A stretch of DNA of 64,000 nucleotides. Source: JBBQKG01 sp038326655 (GTDB lineage Bacteria > Actinomycetota > Thermoleophilia > Solirubrobacterales > JBBDJG01). The stretch covers positions 107,002-171,001 of the forward strand of contig JBBQKG010000002.1 of the NCBI GenBank assembly GCA_038326655.1, in the 5' to 3' direction. Every line of letters begins with the position of its first letter. Position 1 is the stretch's first letter. Under the pieces are notes generated by a model. That model was given only the letters and a program-made list of their open reading frames with translations. It had not been told where the DNA came from and ran no database searches. Shown here in pieces: positions 9,042 to 16,942 of this stretch. The position numbers were made by a program, and so were the translations under genes.

Positions 9042-11504
9042 TCAGCGGATCACGAAGTTGACAAGCCGCCCCGGCACCACGATCTCCCGGACGACCTGCT
9101 TGCCGTCCAGGTGGCGCTGCACGTTCGGGCGCTCCAGCGCAGCCCGCTTCAGCTCATCGTCCTCCGTGCCGGCCGCCACCTCGATGCTGTCGCGGACCTT
9201 GCCGTTGACCTGCACCACGATCTGCACCATCTCGCGTTTCAGGAACGCGGGGTCCGCGACCGGCCACGGCTGCTCCCACACGCGCAGGCCGGTGACGCGC
9301 TCGTAGACCTCCGAGGCCAGGTGCGGCGCAAACGGAAACAGCAGCGACGCGGTCACGGCCGTTGCGAACGACCGCGCGCGCGGGTCCGCGTCGGGTAGTC
9401 GGTAGATCTCGTTGACGAGCTCGTCAAGCCTGGCCAGCGCCTTGTTGAAGTGAAAGCGGTGGATGTCGCCGGTCAGGGCCGCGATCGTCTCGTGCGCCTT
9501 TCGCATCAGCGCACGCGCGTCGCCCTCCACGTCCGCCGCCGCGTCCGCGTCCTCCAGGGGCTCGACGTCGAGCCGCCACACGCGGTTGAGGAACCGGTGG
9601 CGCCCGCCCACGCCGCTGTCGGACCAGTCGACGTCGTCCTCGGGCGGACCGAGGAACAGGATGTAGCAGCGCGCGGTGTCGGCGCCGTAGCGTTCGACGA
9701 TCGGCGACGGGCTGATCACGTTGCCCTTCGACTTGGACATCTTCGCGCCCTCGTAGGTGATCATCCCCTGCGTGAAGAGGGCCGCGAACGGCTCCTGGAA
9801 GCCGAGCCATCCCATGTCGGCGAGCGCCTTCGTGAAGAAGCGCGCGTACATCAGATGCAGGATCGCGTGCTCGACCCCGCCGATGTACTGGTCGACCGGC
9901 ATCCAGTGGTCGACGATCGCGCGCTCCCACGCGGCCCGGTCGTTGCGCGGGTCGCAGTAGCGCAGGAAGTACCAGGACGAGTCGACGAACGTGTCCATCG
10001 TGTCGGTCTCACGCCGTGCGGGGCCGCCGCACTTCGGGCAGGTGGTGTTGACGAACGCGTCGCTCGACGCAAGCGGCGACTTGCCCTTGGGCGCGTAGTC
10101 CTCGATGTCCGGGAGCAGCACGGGGAGTTGGTCCTCGGGCACCGGCACGATCCCGTCACGCTCGCAGTAGACGATCGGAATCGGTGCACCCCAGTAGCGC
10201 TGGCGGGACACGAGCCAATCGCGCAGCCGGTAGTTGACGGCGGGCCCGCCGAGCGCGCGCTTCTGGAGCCAGGCCGTGATCGCCCTGATCGCCTCGGGGG
10301 AGGTCATGCCGTCGAACCCGTCCGAGTTGATCAGCCGCTCCTCGCCGGAATGAGCGACGAAGGGCTCGTCGTCGCGCGCCTCGTCCTCGACCGGCTCGAC
10401 CACCCGGCGGATCTCAAGGCCGAACTTCTTCGCGAACTCGAAGTCGCGCTGGTCGTGGGCGGGCACGGCCATGATCGCGCCGGTGCCGTAGTCCATCAGG
10501 ACGTAGTCGGACACCCACACCGGGATCCGCTCGTCGTTCACGGGGTTGACCACGTACCGGCCGGTGAAGACGCCGGTCTTCTCGCGCTCCGTGTTGGCCC
10601 GCTCCGCGACCGACTCGGAGAGTGCCTGCTGGACGTAGCCGAGCACGTCCTGCTCGTGCTCGGTGCCCTGCACCAACCGCTCGAGGTCGGGGTGCTCGGG
10701 CGCGATCACGAAGAAGGTCGCGCCGAACAGCGTGTCCGGCCGCGTCGTGAACACGGGGAAGTCGATCGGCGGCTCGGCGCACCCGAAGGCCACCTCGGCG
10801 CCCTCTGAGCGGCCGATCCAGTTGCGCTGCATCGTCACCACGCGGTCCGGCCAGTCGAGCTGCGCGAGATCCTCCAGCAGGCGCTCGGCGTAGTCGGTGA
10901 TCTTGAAGAACCACTGCTCGAGCATCTTCACCACGACGGCCGTCCCGCAGCGCTCGCAGTGGCCGTCGATCACCTGCTCGTTCGCCAGCACGGTCTGGTC
11001 CTTGGGACACCACTTGACCGGCGCGCGCTTGCGGTATGCGAGCCCGCGCTCGTAGAGCTCGAGGAAGATCCACTGCGTCCAGCGGTAGTAGGACGGCTCG
11101 TGCGTGCCGAACTCCCGCCGCCAGTCGATCGAGATTCCCCATGAGCGGAACTGCCGGCGAAACTCCTCGATCGACTTGCCGGTCGACACAGCCGGGTGCT
11201 CGCCCGTCTTGATCGCGTGGTTCTCGGCGGGCAGCCCGAAGGCGTCGTAGCCCATCGGGTGGAGCACCATCATGCCGTTGCGCCGGCGGAAGTGCGCGAG
11301 CACGTCGCCCATCGAGTAGTTCTTGAGGTGGCCCATGTGGGGCTCGCCCGAGGGATAGGGCAGCATCTCGAGCACGTAGCTCTTCGGCGCGCCCTGCTCG
11401 TATCCGGGCTCACCCGGGTTCGGCACCTGCCAGGTTCCCTCGCGCTCCCAGACCTGCTGCCACTTGCGCTCGATCGCGTGGGGGTCGTAGCGGTCTTCGC
11501 TCAT
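9042..11504 (-). CDS. leuS: Leucyl-tRNA synthetase
   Basis: Class I synthetase that charges tRNA-Leu; 820 residues. It shows the HIGH-type motif (PYPSGEPHMGHLKNYSMGD), the editing (CP1) domain (TTRPDTLFGATFFVIAPEHP; GTGAIMAVPAHDQRDFEFA), the KMSKS loop (GAKMSKSKGNVISP) and the C-terminal VQVNGKVRDSIEV segment typical of bacterial LeuS. The start MSEDRYDPHAIERKW at 11504 is the family start; a longer in-frame extension to 11627 lacks family character. No T-box leader is seen in the 120 bp before it. It is divergent from the DUF1800 gene. Confidence 0.97.
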   Translation of the reverse strand: MSEDRYDPHAIERKWQQVWEREGTWQVPNPGEPGYEQGAPKSYVLEMLPYPSGEPHMGHLKNYSMGDVLAHFRRRNGMMVLHPMGYDAFGLPAENHAIKTGEHPAVSTGKSIEEFRRQFRSWGISIDWRREFGTHEPSYYRWTQWIFLELYERGLAYRKRAPVKWCPKDQTVLANEQVIDGHCERCGTAVVVKMLEQWFFKITDYAERLLEDLAQLDWPDRVVTMQRNWIGRSEGAEVAFGCAEPPIDFPVFTTRPDTLFGATFFVIAPEHPDLERLVQGTEHEQDVLGYVQQALSESVAERANTEREKTGVFTGRYVVNPVNDERIPVWVSDYVLMDYGTGAIMAVPAHDQRDFEFAKKFGLEIRRVVEPVEDEARDDEPFVAHSGEERLINSDGFDGMTSPEAIRAITAWLQKRALGGPAVNYRLRDWLVSRQRYWGAPIPIVYCERDGIVPVPEDQLPVLLPDIEDYAPKGKSPLASSDAFVNTTCPKCGGPARRETDTMDTFVDSSWYFLRYCDPRNDRAAWERAIVDHWMPVDQYIGGVEHAILHLMYARFFTKALADMGWLGFQEPFAALFTQGMITYEGAKMSKSKGNVISPSPIVERYGADTARCYILFLGPPEDDVDWSDSGVGGRHRFLNRVWRLDVEPLEDADAAADVEGDARALMRKAHETIAALTGDIHRFHFNKALARLDELVNEIYRLPDADPRARSFATAVTASLLFPFAPHLASEVYERVTGLRVWEQPWPVADPAFLKREMVQIVVQVNGKVRDSIEVAAGTEDDELKRAALERPNVQRHLDGKQVVREIVVPGRLVNFVIR

Positions 11505-11581
11505 GTGTCCATTAAAACGACCCCGGCGGAGCGGGTGGTCCGTCGCACATTCGTCCAGGCCGGCGCCCGATCGCGATGAGA

Positions 11582-11603
11582 CGGCCGTCGGAGGCCGTTT
11601 TAC
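11582..11603 (+). terminator. Short hairpin plus T-run in the leuS/DUF1800 gap
   Basis: ACGGCC-loop-GGCCGT followed by TTTTA on the plus strand, ahead of the DUF1800 start. It could act as an attenuator for the plus-strand operon or block divergent transcription. The stem is only six pairs. Confidence 0.35.
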
Positions 11604-11625
11604 CCATCGAGGGCCCGATCCGGGC

Positions 11626-13050
11626 ATGGATTCCAGGAACCACCCGACCGCCTCGGAGTCACGCCGGCGGCATCGCGGCCGCCATCACAAGCGGCGGCAT
11701 CGCCATGCGCGGCTACCGAAGACGCCTGTCTACCACGGCAGGTTCGGGCCCGAGCAGGCCGAGCGGCTGCTGTGGCGGGCGGGCTTTGGCCCCCAGCCCG
11801 GCGAGGCGGAGAAGCTCGCCAGGAAGGGGCTCACGCGCGCGGTGCACTCGCTCACGCGGCCGCCGAAGGAACGGCTGCGCGGCCGGGCCCCGCACGACAG
11901 CGACGGCCACCCGCTCGCCCCCGCGGACGCCTGGGGCCACGACCATCTCTGGTGGCTCGACCGCATGGTGCGCACCAACCGGCCGCTGGTCGAGCGGATG
12001 ACACTCGTCTGGCACGACTGGTTTGCGACCTCGAACGACGGCGTCGGCTCCCAGCGGCTGATGCTCCAGCAGAACAGGCTCTTCCGGCAGCACGCGCTCG
12101 GCTCGTTCGCCAAGCTGCTGGCCGGCGTCACGCGCGACCCGGCGATGCTGATCTGGCTGTCGGGCATCGACAACACCAAGGACGCGCCGAACGAGAACTA
12201 CGGCCGGGAGCTGATGGAGCTCTTCACGCTGGGCGCCGGGCGCGGCTACACCGAGACCGACGTGCGCGAGCAGGCCCGCGCGCTGACCGGCTTCCGCAAC
12301 GAGTGGGACGAGTCGATCGGCCCTCACGACTTCCACTTCGACCGGAGCTTCCACGACCGGGGCGTGAAGCGGATCCTCGGCAAGCGCGGCCGCTTCGACT
12401 GGCGCGACTCGGGCCGGCTCTGCCTCACGCACCGGACGCATCCGTCGTTCTTCGTGACGAAGCTCTGGTCGTACTTCATCCCGACGCCCCCGGGCCCGCG
12501 CACGCAACGCAAACTCGAGCATCTATATGTTGGCACCAACTACGCCGTGCGGCCCGTCGTCGAGGCGATCCTCGTCCACCCGGCGCTGCACACCGGGCCC
12601 CGGATGACGAAGCCGCCGGCCGTCTACAACGCCGGCCTGCTGCGCGGCATGAGGCGCGGCGTCGACACGGACTCCTGGACCTGGATCGGCCATCTCATGG
12701 GTCAGCAGCTCTTCCATCCGCCCAACGTGGCCGGCTGGGACGACACCCGATGGCTCGACAGCGGCACCTTTCGCGGGCGGTGGTACGCGGCCTCGGAGGC
12801 CGTCAAGGACCGGCGGATCGACACCGATGCCGCCTACAAGCCCGACGACCCCAAGGCCGCGGTGGCGCGCGCGCTCGCCTTCTGGGGCAATCCGACGATC
12901 TCCGACAAGACGCGGAAGGGCCTGCTGGCCTTCGCCCGGCGCGTCGAGGCCGCGGCGGACAAGCCGTGGGAGCAGCAGAGCTACCCGATCCTGCGGCAGA
13001 ACGCGCTTCGCATGCTGGTCGCCACCTCCCCCGACCTGCAGACCTCCTGA
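11626..13050 (+). CDS. DUF1800 family protein
   Basis: A 474-residue protein of the DUF1800 family, typically encoded next to DUF1501 proteins and of unproven function. A very basic His/Arg-rich N-terminus (about 30 residues) precedes the conserved domain, which begins with RFGPEQAERLLWRAGFGP. Conserved parts include WWLDRMV, LVWHDWFAT, NENYGRELMELFTLGAGRGYT-type sequence (partly quoted), RALTGFRN and NVAGWDD near the end. No clear signal peptide is seen. The DUF1501 gene starts 2 bp after its stop, so the pair forms an operon. Confidence 0.85.
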   Translation: MDSRNHPTASESRRRHRGRHHKRRHRHARLPKTPVYHGRFGPEQAERLLWRAGFGPQPGEAEKLARKGLTRAVHSLTRPPKERLRGRAPHDSDGHPLAPADAWGHDHLWWLDRMVRTNRPLVERMTLVWHDWFATSNDGVGSQRLMLQQNRLFRQHALGSFAKLLAGVTRDPAMLIWLSGIDNTKDAPNENYGRELMELFTLGAGRGYTETDVREQARALTGFRNEWDESIGPHDFHFDRSFHDRGVKRILGKRGRFDWRDSGRLCLTHRTHPSFFVTKLWSYFIPTPPGPRTQRKLEHLYVGTNYAVRPVVEAILVHPALHTGPRMTKPPAVYNAGLLRGMRRGVDTDSWTWIGHLMGQQLFHPPNVAGWDDTRWLDSGTFRGRWYAASEAVKDRRIDTDAAYKPDDPKAAVARALAFWGNPTISDKTRKGLLAFARRVEAAADKPWEQQSYPILRQNALRMLVATSPDLQTS

Positions 13051-13052
13051 CG

Positions 13053-14384
13053 ATGGCCCACTGTCCCTGCGACGACTTCTCGCGCGCCCGCGTCCCGGGG
13101 GCCCCGCGCCGTGCTGGCACCGGCCTCGACCGCCGCCAATTCGTCGTGCGCGCGGCGGGGCTGGTGGTGAGCGTCTACGGCGCCTCGCGGCTGGACTTCT
13201 CCGCGTTCCAGGAAGGCGTCGCGGCCGCCGCGGCCGGACCCTCCAACCCCGTGCTGGTCTCGATCTTCCTGCCCGGAGGTGTCGACTCGCTGTCCCTGCT
13301 GGCGCCAGTGGGCGACCCGCGCTACCGGACCCTGCGCCCGAAGCTGGCGCTGGGCGATTCGGAGGGCACGCCATTTGGCGAGGACGGCCGGTTGCGGTGG
13401 CACCCCTCCGCGGACGCGTTGTCGACGCTTCACGGCGAGGGCAAGGTGACGGTCATGCCGGCGATCGGCTACGACCACCCCGACCAGTCCCATTTCAACT
13501 CGCGGCACTTCTGGGAGGTCGGTGCGCTCGACCGGCGGCTCGTGACCGGATGGCTCGGCCGCTACATCGACCGGGTGGGAGCGCCGGACAACCCGCTGCA
13601 GGGGCTGTCGCTCGACGGCGAGCTGTCGCCCGGGCTGGCGACCGCGCGTATGCCGGTGGCGGCCGTGAACAGCCCGGGCGACTACGACTTCTGGGCGCCC
13701 GGGGTGTGGGGCGACATCGAGAGCTGGATGCTCGAGTCGATGCCGCAGATCGGCTCCGCTCACGCAGCCGGGCGCGACCAGGGACTCGCCCAGGCGGGGC
13801 GCATCGCCGTGCAGTCGGCCAAGCTGCGCCAGCAGCTTCAGCCGTTCGCGGGCCAGACCACGACGAGCCCGGTTCCCTATCCGGCAGACGGCGAGTCCGA
13901 CTTCCCGAAGCGGCTCGCGGCGCTCGCGGCGATGCTCTCGGCTGGTCTGCCGATGCGCTGCGTGTCGCTCTCGGCGCCCGGGGATTACGACACGCACGAC
14001 AACCAGGCAGACGACCTCGCGAAGGGACTGAAGGCGACCACCGACTCGTTGCTCGCGTTTCAGCGCGACCTGGAGGCGCGCGGACTCGCCGATCGCGTGC
14101 TCGTGCACGTCTGGTCGGAGTTCGGCCGCCGGGGTGAGGAGAACGGGTCCGAGGGGACCGACCACGGCGCGGCCGGCGCAGGATTCCTGATCGGGACCCG
14201 GGCGAGCGGGCGCATGGTCGGCGAGTTCCCCGGCCTCGCGGACCTGGACGAGGACGGGAACCTACGCGCGACCGCCGACTTTCGCGGCATCTACTGTGCG
14301 TTGCTCGAGCAATGGCTCGGCACGGACGCCGGCGCGGTCCTGCCCGACGCCGGCAAGTTCCAGCGGCCGGCGCTCCTGAAATGA
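13053..14384 (+). CDS. DUF1501 family protein with Tat-type signal
   Basis: A 443-residue predicted exported protein of the DUF1501 group (distantly related to the alkaline-phosphatase/sulfatase-like fold). The N-terminus has a twin-arginine pattern (LDRRQFVVRAAGLVVSVYG), implying folded export through Tat. Domain landmarks are VLVSIFLPGGVDSLSLLAP, DQSHFNSRHFWE, a GDYDTHDNQ segment, and VWSEFGRRGEENGSEGTDHG with the His-rich probable metal site. It overlaps the downstream cupredoxin start by four bases (ATGA), so the three genes are translationally coupled. Confidence 0.87.
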   Translation: MAHCPCDDFSRARVPGAPRRAGTGLDRRQFVVRAAGLVVSVYGASRLDFSAFQEGVAAAAAGPSNPVLVSIFLPGGVDSLSLLAPVGDPRYRTLRPKLALGDSEGTPFGEDGRLRWHPSADALSTLHGEGKVTVMPAIGYDHPDQSHFNSRHFWEVGALDRRLVTGWLGRYIDRVGAPDNPLQGLSLDGELSPGLATARMPVAAVNSPGDYDFWAPGVWGDIESWMLESMPQIGSAHAAGRDQGLAQAGRIAVQSAKLRQQLQPFAGQTTTSPVPYPADGESDFPKRLAALAAMLSAGLPMRCVSLSAPGDYDTHDNQADDLAKGLKATTDSLLAFQRDLEARGLADRVLVHVWSEFGRRGEENGSEGTDHGAAGAGFLIGTRASGRMVGEFPGLADLDEDGNLRATADFRGIYCALLEQWLGTDAGAVLPDAGKFQRPALLK

Positions 14385-14758
14385 GACTTGCGCTCGCCGT
14401 CGGCGCCGTCCTGCTCTCGTCCGTCGCGGCTGCCGCGGGGCACCCCCAGGCGAGCAAGGGCCCGTCCCGGCTGCTCGTCTCGGGTGAGGAGTACAGCCTG
14501 ACGCTGTCGCGCGGGTCGGTGAAGCGCGGACCGGCGCTGATCCAGTTCCTCAACCGCGGCGAAGATCCGCACGACCTTCGCCTTCGCCGCATCGGCGCCT
14601 CGGCGGCGCGCACGGTGAGCGCTCCCGAGGTGGCGCCGGGGCGACTGGTCGACCTCGGGGCCCGTCTGCGGTCGGGCCGGTACCGGCTGTGGTGCTCGCT
14701 GCCGGGGCACAGGCAGCGGGGCATGCACGCGGTGCTGACGGTGCGCCGCAGCCGCTGA
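14381..14758 (+). CDS. Secreted cupredoxin-like protein
   Basis: A 125-residue protein with an N-terminal signal sequence (MRLALAVGAVLLSSVAAAA) and a small beta domain carrying a complete type 1 copper ligand set: His in GEDPHDLRL, then Cys, His and Met in WCSLPGHRQRGMHAVL. This spacing is that of plastocyanin/sulfocyanin-type cupredoxins, so periplasmic or cell-surface electron transfer is expected. The start overlaps the DUF1501 stop (ATGA). The partner is unknown; a role with the DUF1501 protein is inferred from coupling only. Confidence 0.82.
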   Translation: MRLALAVGAVLLSSVAAAAGHPQASKGPSRLLVSGEEYSLTLSRGSVKRGPALIQFLNRGEDPHDLRLRRIGASAARTVSAPEVAPGRLVDLGARLRSGRYRLWCSLPGHRQRGMHAVLTVRRSR

Positions 14759-14998
14759 GCAGGCCTCCGGTCGGACAAACGTCCAATCGCGCGAAAACGC
14801 CGCCGGTTTGGATCGCGGGGGTCGTTCATGTCCCCGTGGATGCTCACCCCGGCAAGCCGTTCAAGGCGGTGGCGAAGTCCGCGACAAGCAACGTCGCGGC
14901 CGTCGACGGAGCGTGCGTCCATCCGAGGAGCTACGCCGGCTAGGCCGGCGAACAACCACATATCCGCTCGCGCGGGACATCCGCGCTTCCCATGGCCC
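14759..14998 (+). promoter_or_regulatory. Structured non-coding leader candidate before HD-GYP gene
   Basis: No convincing gene is seen between 14759 and 15205. The first part can fold: an outer stem pairs CCGGC-A-AGCC (about 14848) with GGCT-AG-GCCGG (about 14938), enclosing a strong CCGCGAC/GTCGCGG hairpin near 14888-14908 and further self-complementary pieces. With the intrinsic terminator directly after it, this looks like a cis-regulatory leader or a small RNA. I compared it by eye with c-di-GMP-I, c-di-AMP and other riboswitch consensuses and could not match one. Confidence 0.35.
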
Positions 14999-15034
14999 GA
15001 GGGCCCGTCGCAAGACGGGCCCTCACCCCTTTTT
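14999..15034 (+). terminator. Intrinsic terminator, plus strand
   Basis: GAGGGCCCGTC, loop GCAA, then GACGGGCCCTC form a perfect 11-bp stem, followed by ACCCC and five T. It faces the plus strand, 240 bp past the cupredoxin stop and 170 bp before the HD-GYP start. It can end the DUF1800-DUF1501-cupredoxin transcript or serve as a regulated terminator in the HD-GYP leader. Confidence 0.85.
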
Positions 15035-15205
15035 GGCGCAAACGAGGCGATCAATTCACGCTTCGCAGCGCGTTTTGCCCCAATACCGGGTTGCAGGGAC
15101 AAACCTTCCGAGACACGATGTGCGTATGCGGACCGGCGCTGGGATTCGCTGACCAGGACCGGGCGGGCGGAGGATTCACCCGCTTGCAGTCGTATCTGCG
15201 TTTTC

Positions 15206-15826
15206 ATGGGAGAGACGACCCGCGGACTTGCAGGCAGCGGGGGCCGGATCCGCGCGGCCGCAATGGACCGGGTGATCGAGATCGCACAGGAGCTCGACGT
15301 GCGTGATGCCGGTACGGCGCGCCACTGTCAGACGGTCGCCTGCTACGCCGAGGCAATCGCACGCGAGTTGCGACTGACCGACGAGCTGATCGAGTCCGTA
15401 CGGCTCGCAGGCCTGCTCCACGACGTCGGCAAGACCGGCATCAACGGCTCCATCCTTGGCAAGCGCGGACCGCTGAGCCGGCCCGAGTGGCTCGAGATGC
15501 AGGACCACCCCCGGATCGGCGCCGACATCCTCGACGACGCCGGGCTGGCCGAGATCCGCGAGTGGGTGCTCGCCCACCACGAGCGCCCCGACGGATCCGG
15601 CTATCCGCGCGGGCTGCGCAGCGCGGAGATCCCGCTCGAGGCGAAGATCCTCGCGGTCGCCGACTCCTACGAGGCGATGACCACCGACCGCTGCTACCGC
15701 CCCTCGATCGGCCGCGACCGGGCGGTCGCGGAGCTGCGCCGCCACGCCGGCACGCAGTTCGACCGGGCCGTCGTCGACGCGTTCCTCCAGGTGCTCGAGC
15801 GCGACGAGCTCGAGAGCGCCGCCTGA
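15206..15826 (+). CDS. Stand-alone HD-GYP domain protein
   Basis: A 206-residue protein made almost entirely of an HD-GYP domain, the family of cyclic-di-GMP phosphodiesterases. Landmarks: HCQTVACYAEAIARELRL, the HD pair in LAGLLHDVGKTGI, HPRIGADIL, and the GYP motif in HHERPDGSGYPRGL, then ILAVADSYEAMTTDRCYRP. No sensory or receiver domain is fused. The start is uncertain: ATG 15206 gives a short Gly/Arg leader, while ATG 15263 starts directly at the domain; neither has a good ribosome-binding site. Function as a phosphodiesterase is by family, not shown. Confidence 0.85.
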   Translation: MGETTRGLAGSGGRIRAAAMDRVIEIAQELDVRDAGTARHCQTVACYAEAIARELRLTDELIESVRLAGLLHDVGKTGINGSILGKRGPLSRPEWLEMQDHPRIGADILDDAGLAEIREWVLAHHERPDGSGYPRGLRSAEIPLEAKILAVADSYEAMTTDRCYRPSIGRDRAVAELRRHAGTQFDRAVVDAFLQVLERDELESAA

Positions 15827-15861
15827 CCACGGAAGCGCCTGGTCGAGACCGGAACGACTAG

Positions 15862-15935
<74 letters not shown>

Positions 15936-15960
15936 AGGTTGTGCAGCGGGCCAATTGTAG

Positions 15961-16335
15961 TCACGCCTCTTCCACCTTCAGCTCCGGCACCTCGCCCCAC
16001 AGTGTCTCGAGCCGGTAGTAGTCGCGTGCGGCGGGGGTGAAGATGTGCACGACGCAGTCGAGGTAGTCCATCAGGATCCAGCGCCCTTCCGGCATGCCCT
16101 CGACGCGCTCGGGGGTTCGCGCCTCGTCCGCCGATTTCAGCTCGCGGTAGATCGCATCCTCGATCGCCTGCGTCTGGCGCTCGGTGTTCCCCGTGGAGAT
16201 CACCAGGAAGTCCGTGTAGGCGACCACGTCGCGCATGTCGAGCACGACCACGTCGCGCGCCTTCCGGTCGAGGGCGATCGCGGCGATCATGCGCGCGAAC
16301 GCCTCTGACGAGCGCGGCTCCACGTCGGCCTTCAC
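15961..16335 (-). CDS. rsfS: Ribosomal silencing factor RsfS
   Basis: Binds L14 and prevents subunit joining under poor growth conditions. The 124-residue protein has the family signature KARDVVVLDMRDVVAYTDFL, then STGNTERQTQAIEDAI and RWILMDYLDCVVHIFTP, the classic RsfS/Iojap core. The GTG start overlaps the nadD stop (GTGA), so it is coupled to nadD, a very common pair in bacteria. Confidence 0.95.
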   Translation of the reverse strand: MKADVEPRSSEAFARMIAAIALDRKARDVVVLDMRDVVAYTDFLVISTGNTERQTQAIEDAIYRELKSADEARTPERVEGMPEGRWILMDYLDCVVHIFTPAARDYYRLETLWGEVPELKVEEA

Positions 16336-16937
16336 TCGCCGCCTCCGCGGTACAGGCTCTCCTCCTCGATCCGGTGTGCGACGCGCTCGGGCACGAAGAA
16401 CCGGTACGGGCGGCGGGCCGCAACCCGTGCGCGGACGGCCGTGGAGGACACCTCGATCGACGGCATCTCGAACACGGTCACGCGCTCACCGCCGTCAAAG
16501 GCGGACAGGGTTTTCCGGAGCGCCTCCTCCCGCACGCCGTCACGCGGCGCGACCGCGAGCCGCGCGAGCCGCAGGACCTCCTCGGGCTCGCGCCACTGCC
16601 GCAGGTCGGCGGCCTGGTCGGCGCCGAGCAGCCAGAAGATCTCGTCGTCCGGACGCTCCCGGCGCAGCGCGCGGAGCGTCTCGACCGTGTACGAGGGGCC
16701 GGGCCGGTCGATCTCGGCACGGGAGGCGTCCAGCCACTCGGCACCCCACGCCGCGAGCTCGCACATGAGGTAGCGCTCCTCCCTGCCCGGGTCCTGCTCG
16801 ATCGCCTTGTGGGGCGCCTCACCGGCCGGCATCAGCCATACGCGGTCGAGGCCGAGCTGCCAGTAGGCCTCCTGCACGCAGACGAGATGCCCGGCGTGCG
16901 GGGGGTTGAACGCTCCTCCGAGGATCCCGAGCCGCAG
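16332..16937 (-). CDS. nadD: Nicotinate-nucleotide adenylyltransferase, probable CTG start
   Basis: Makes nicotinate adenine dinucleotide in NAD synthesis. The family nucleotide-binding motif GILGGAFNPPHAGHLVC sits at the extreme N-terminus, and the second motif appears as EVSSTAVRARV near the C-terminus; total about 201 residues, normal length. The first GTG in frame (16877) would delete the whole N-terminal catalytic motif. Upstream of the motif, no ATG, GTG or TTG is found in frame back into proA. CTG at 16937, giving M-R-L-G-I-L-G-G, best matches the family's N-terminal length. It begins 5 bases after the proA stop and overlaps rsfS downstream. Confidence 0.9.
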   Translation of the reverse strand: MRLGILGGAFNPPHAGHLVCVQEAYWQLGLDRVWLMPAGEAPHKAIEQDPGREERYLMCELAAWGAEWLDASRAEIDRPGPSYTVETLRALRRERPDDEIFWLLGADQAADLRQWREPEEVLRLARLAVAPRDGVREEALRKTLSAFDGGERVTVFEMPSIEVSSTAVRARVAARRPYRFFVPERVAHRIEEESLYRGGGE

Positions 16938-16942
16938 CTTGC

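Noticed and set aside
11505..11625. T-box or other tRNA-sensing leader for leuS
   Set aside because: Only ~120 bp lie before leuS, with no specifier-loop or antiterminator-like sequence.
14840..14950. Possible c-di-GMP-I (GEMM) riboswitch before HD-GYP
   Set aside because: The closing stem looks similar, but the GGCAAACC...GACGCAAAGCC core and the tetraloop receptor are absent. Kept only as an unassigned structured leader.
16877..16877. GTG 16877 as the nadD start
   Set aside because: It would remove the GxFNPxHxGH motif needed for activity, so it cannot be the true start of a working enzyme.
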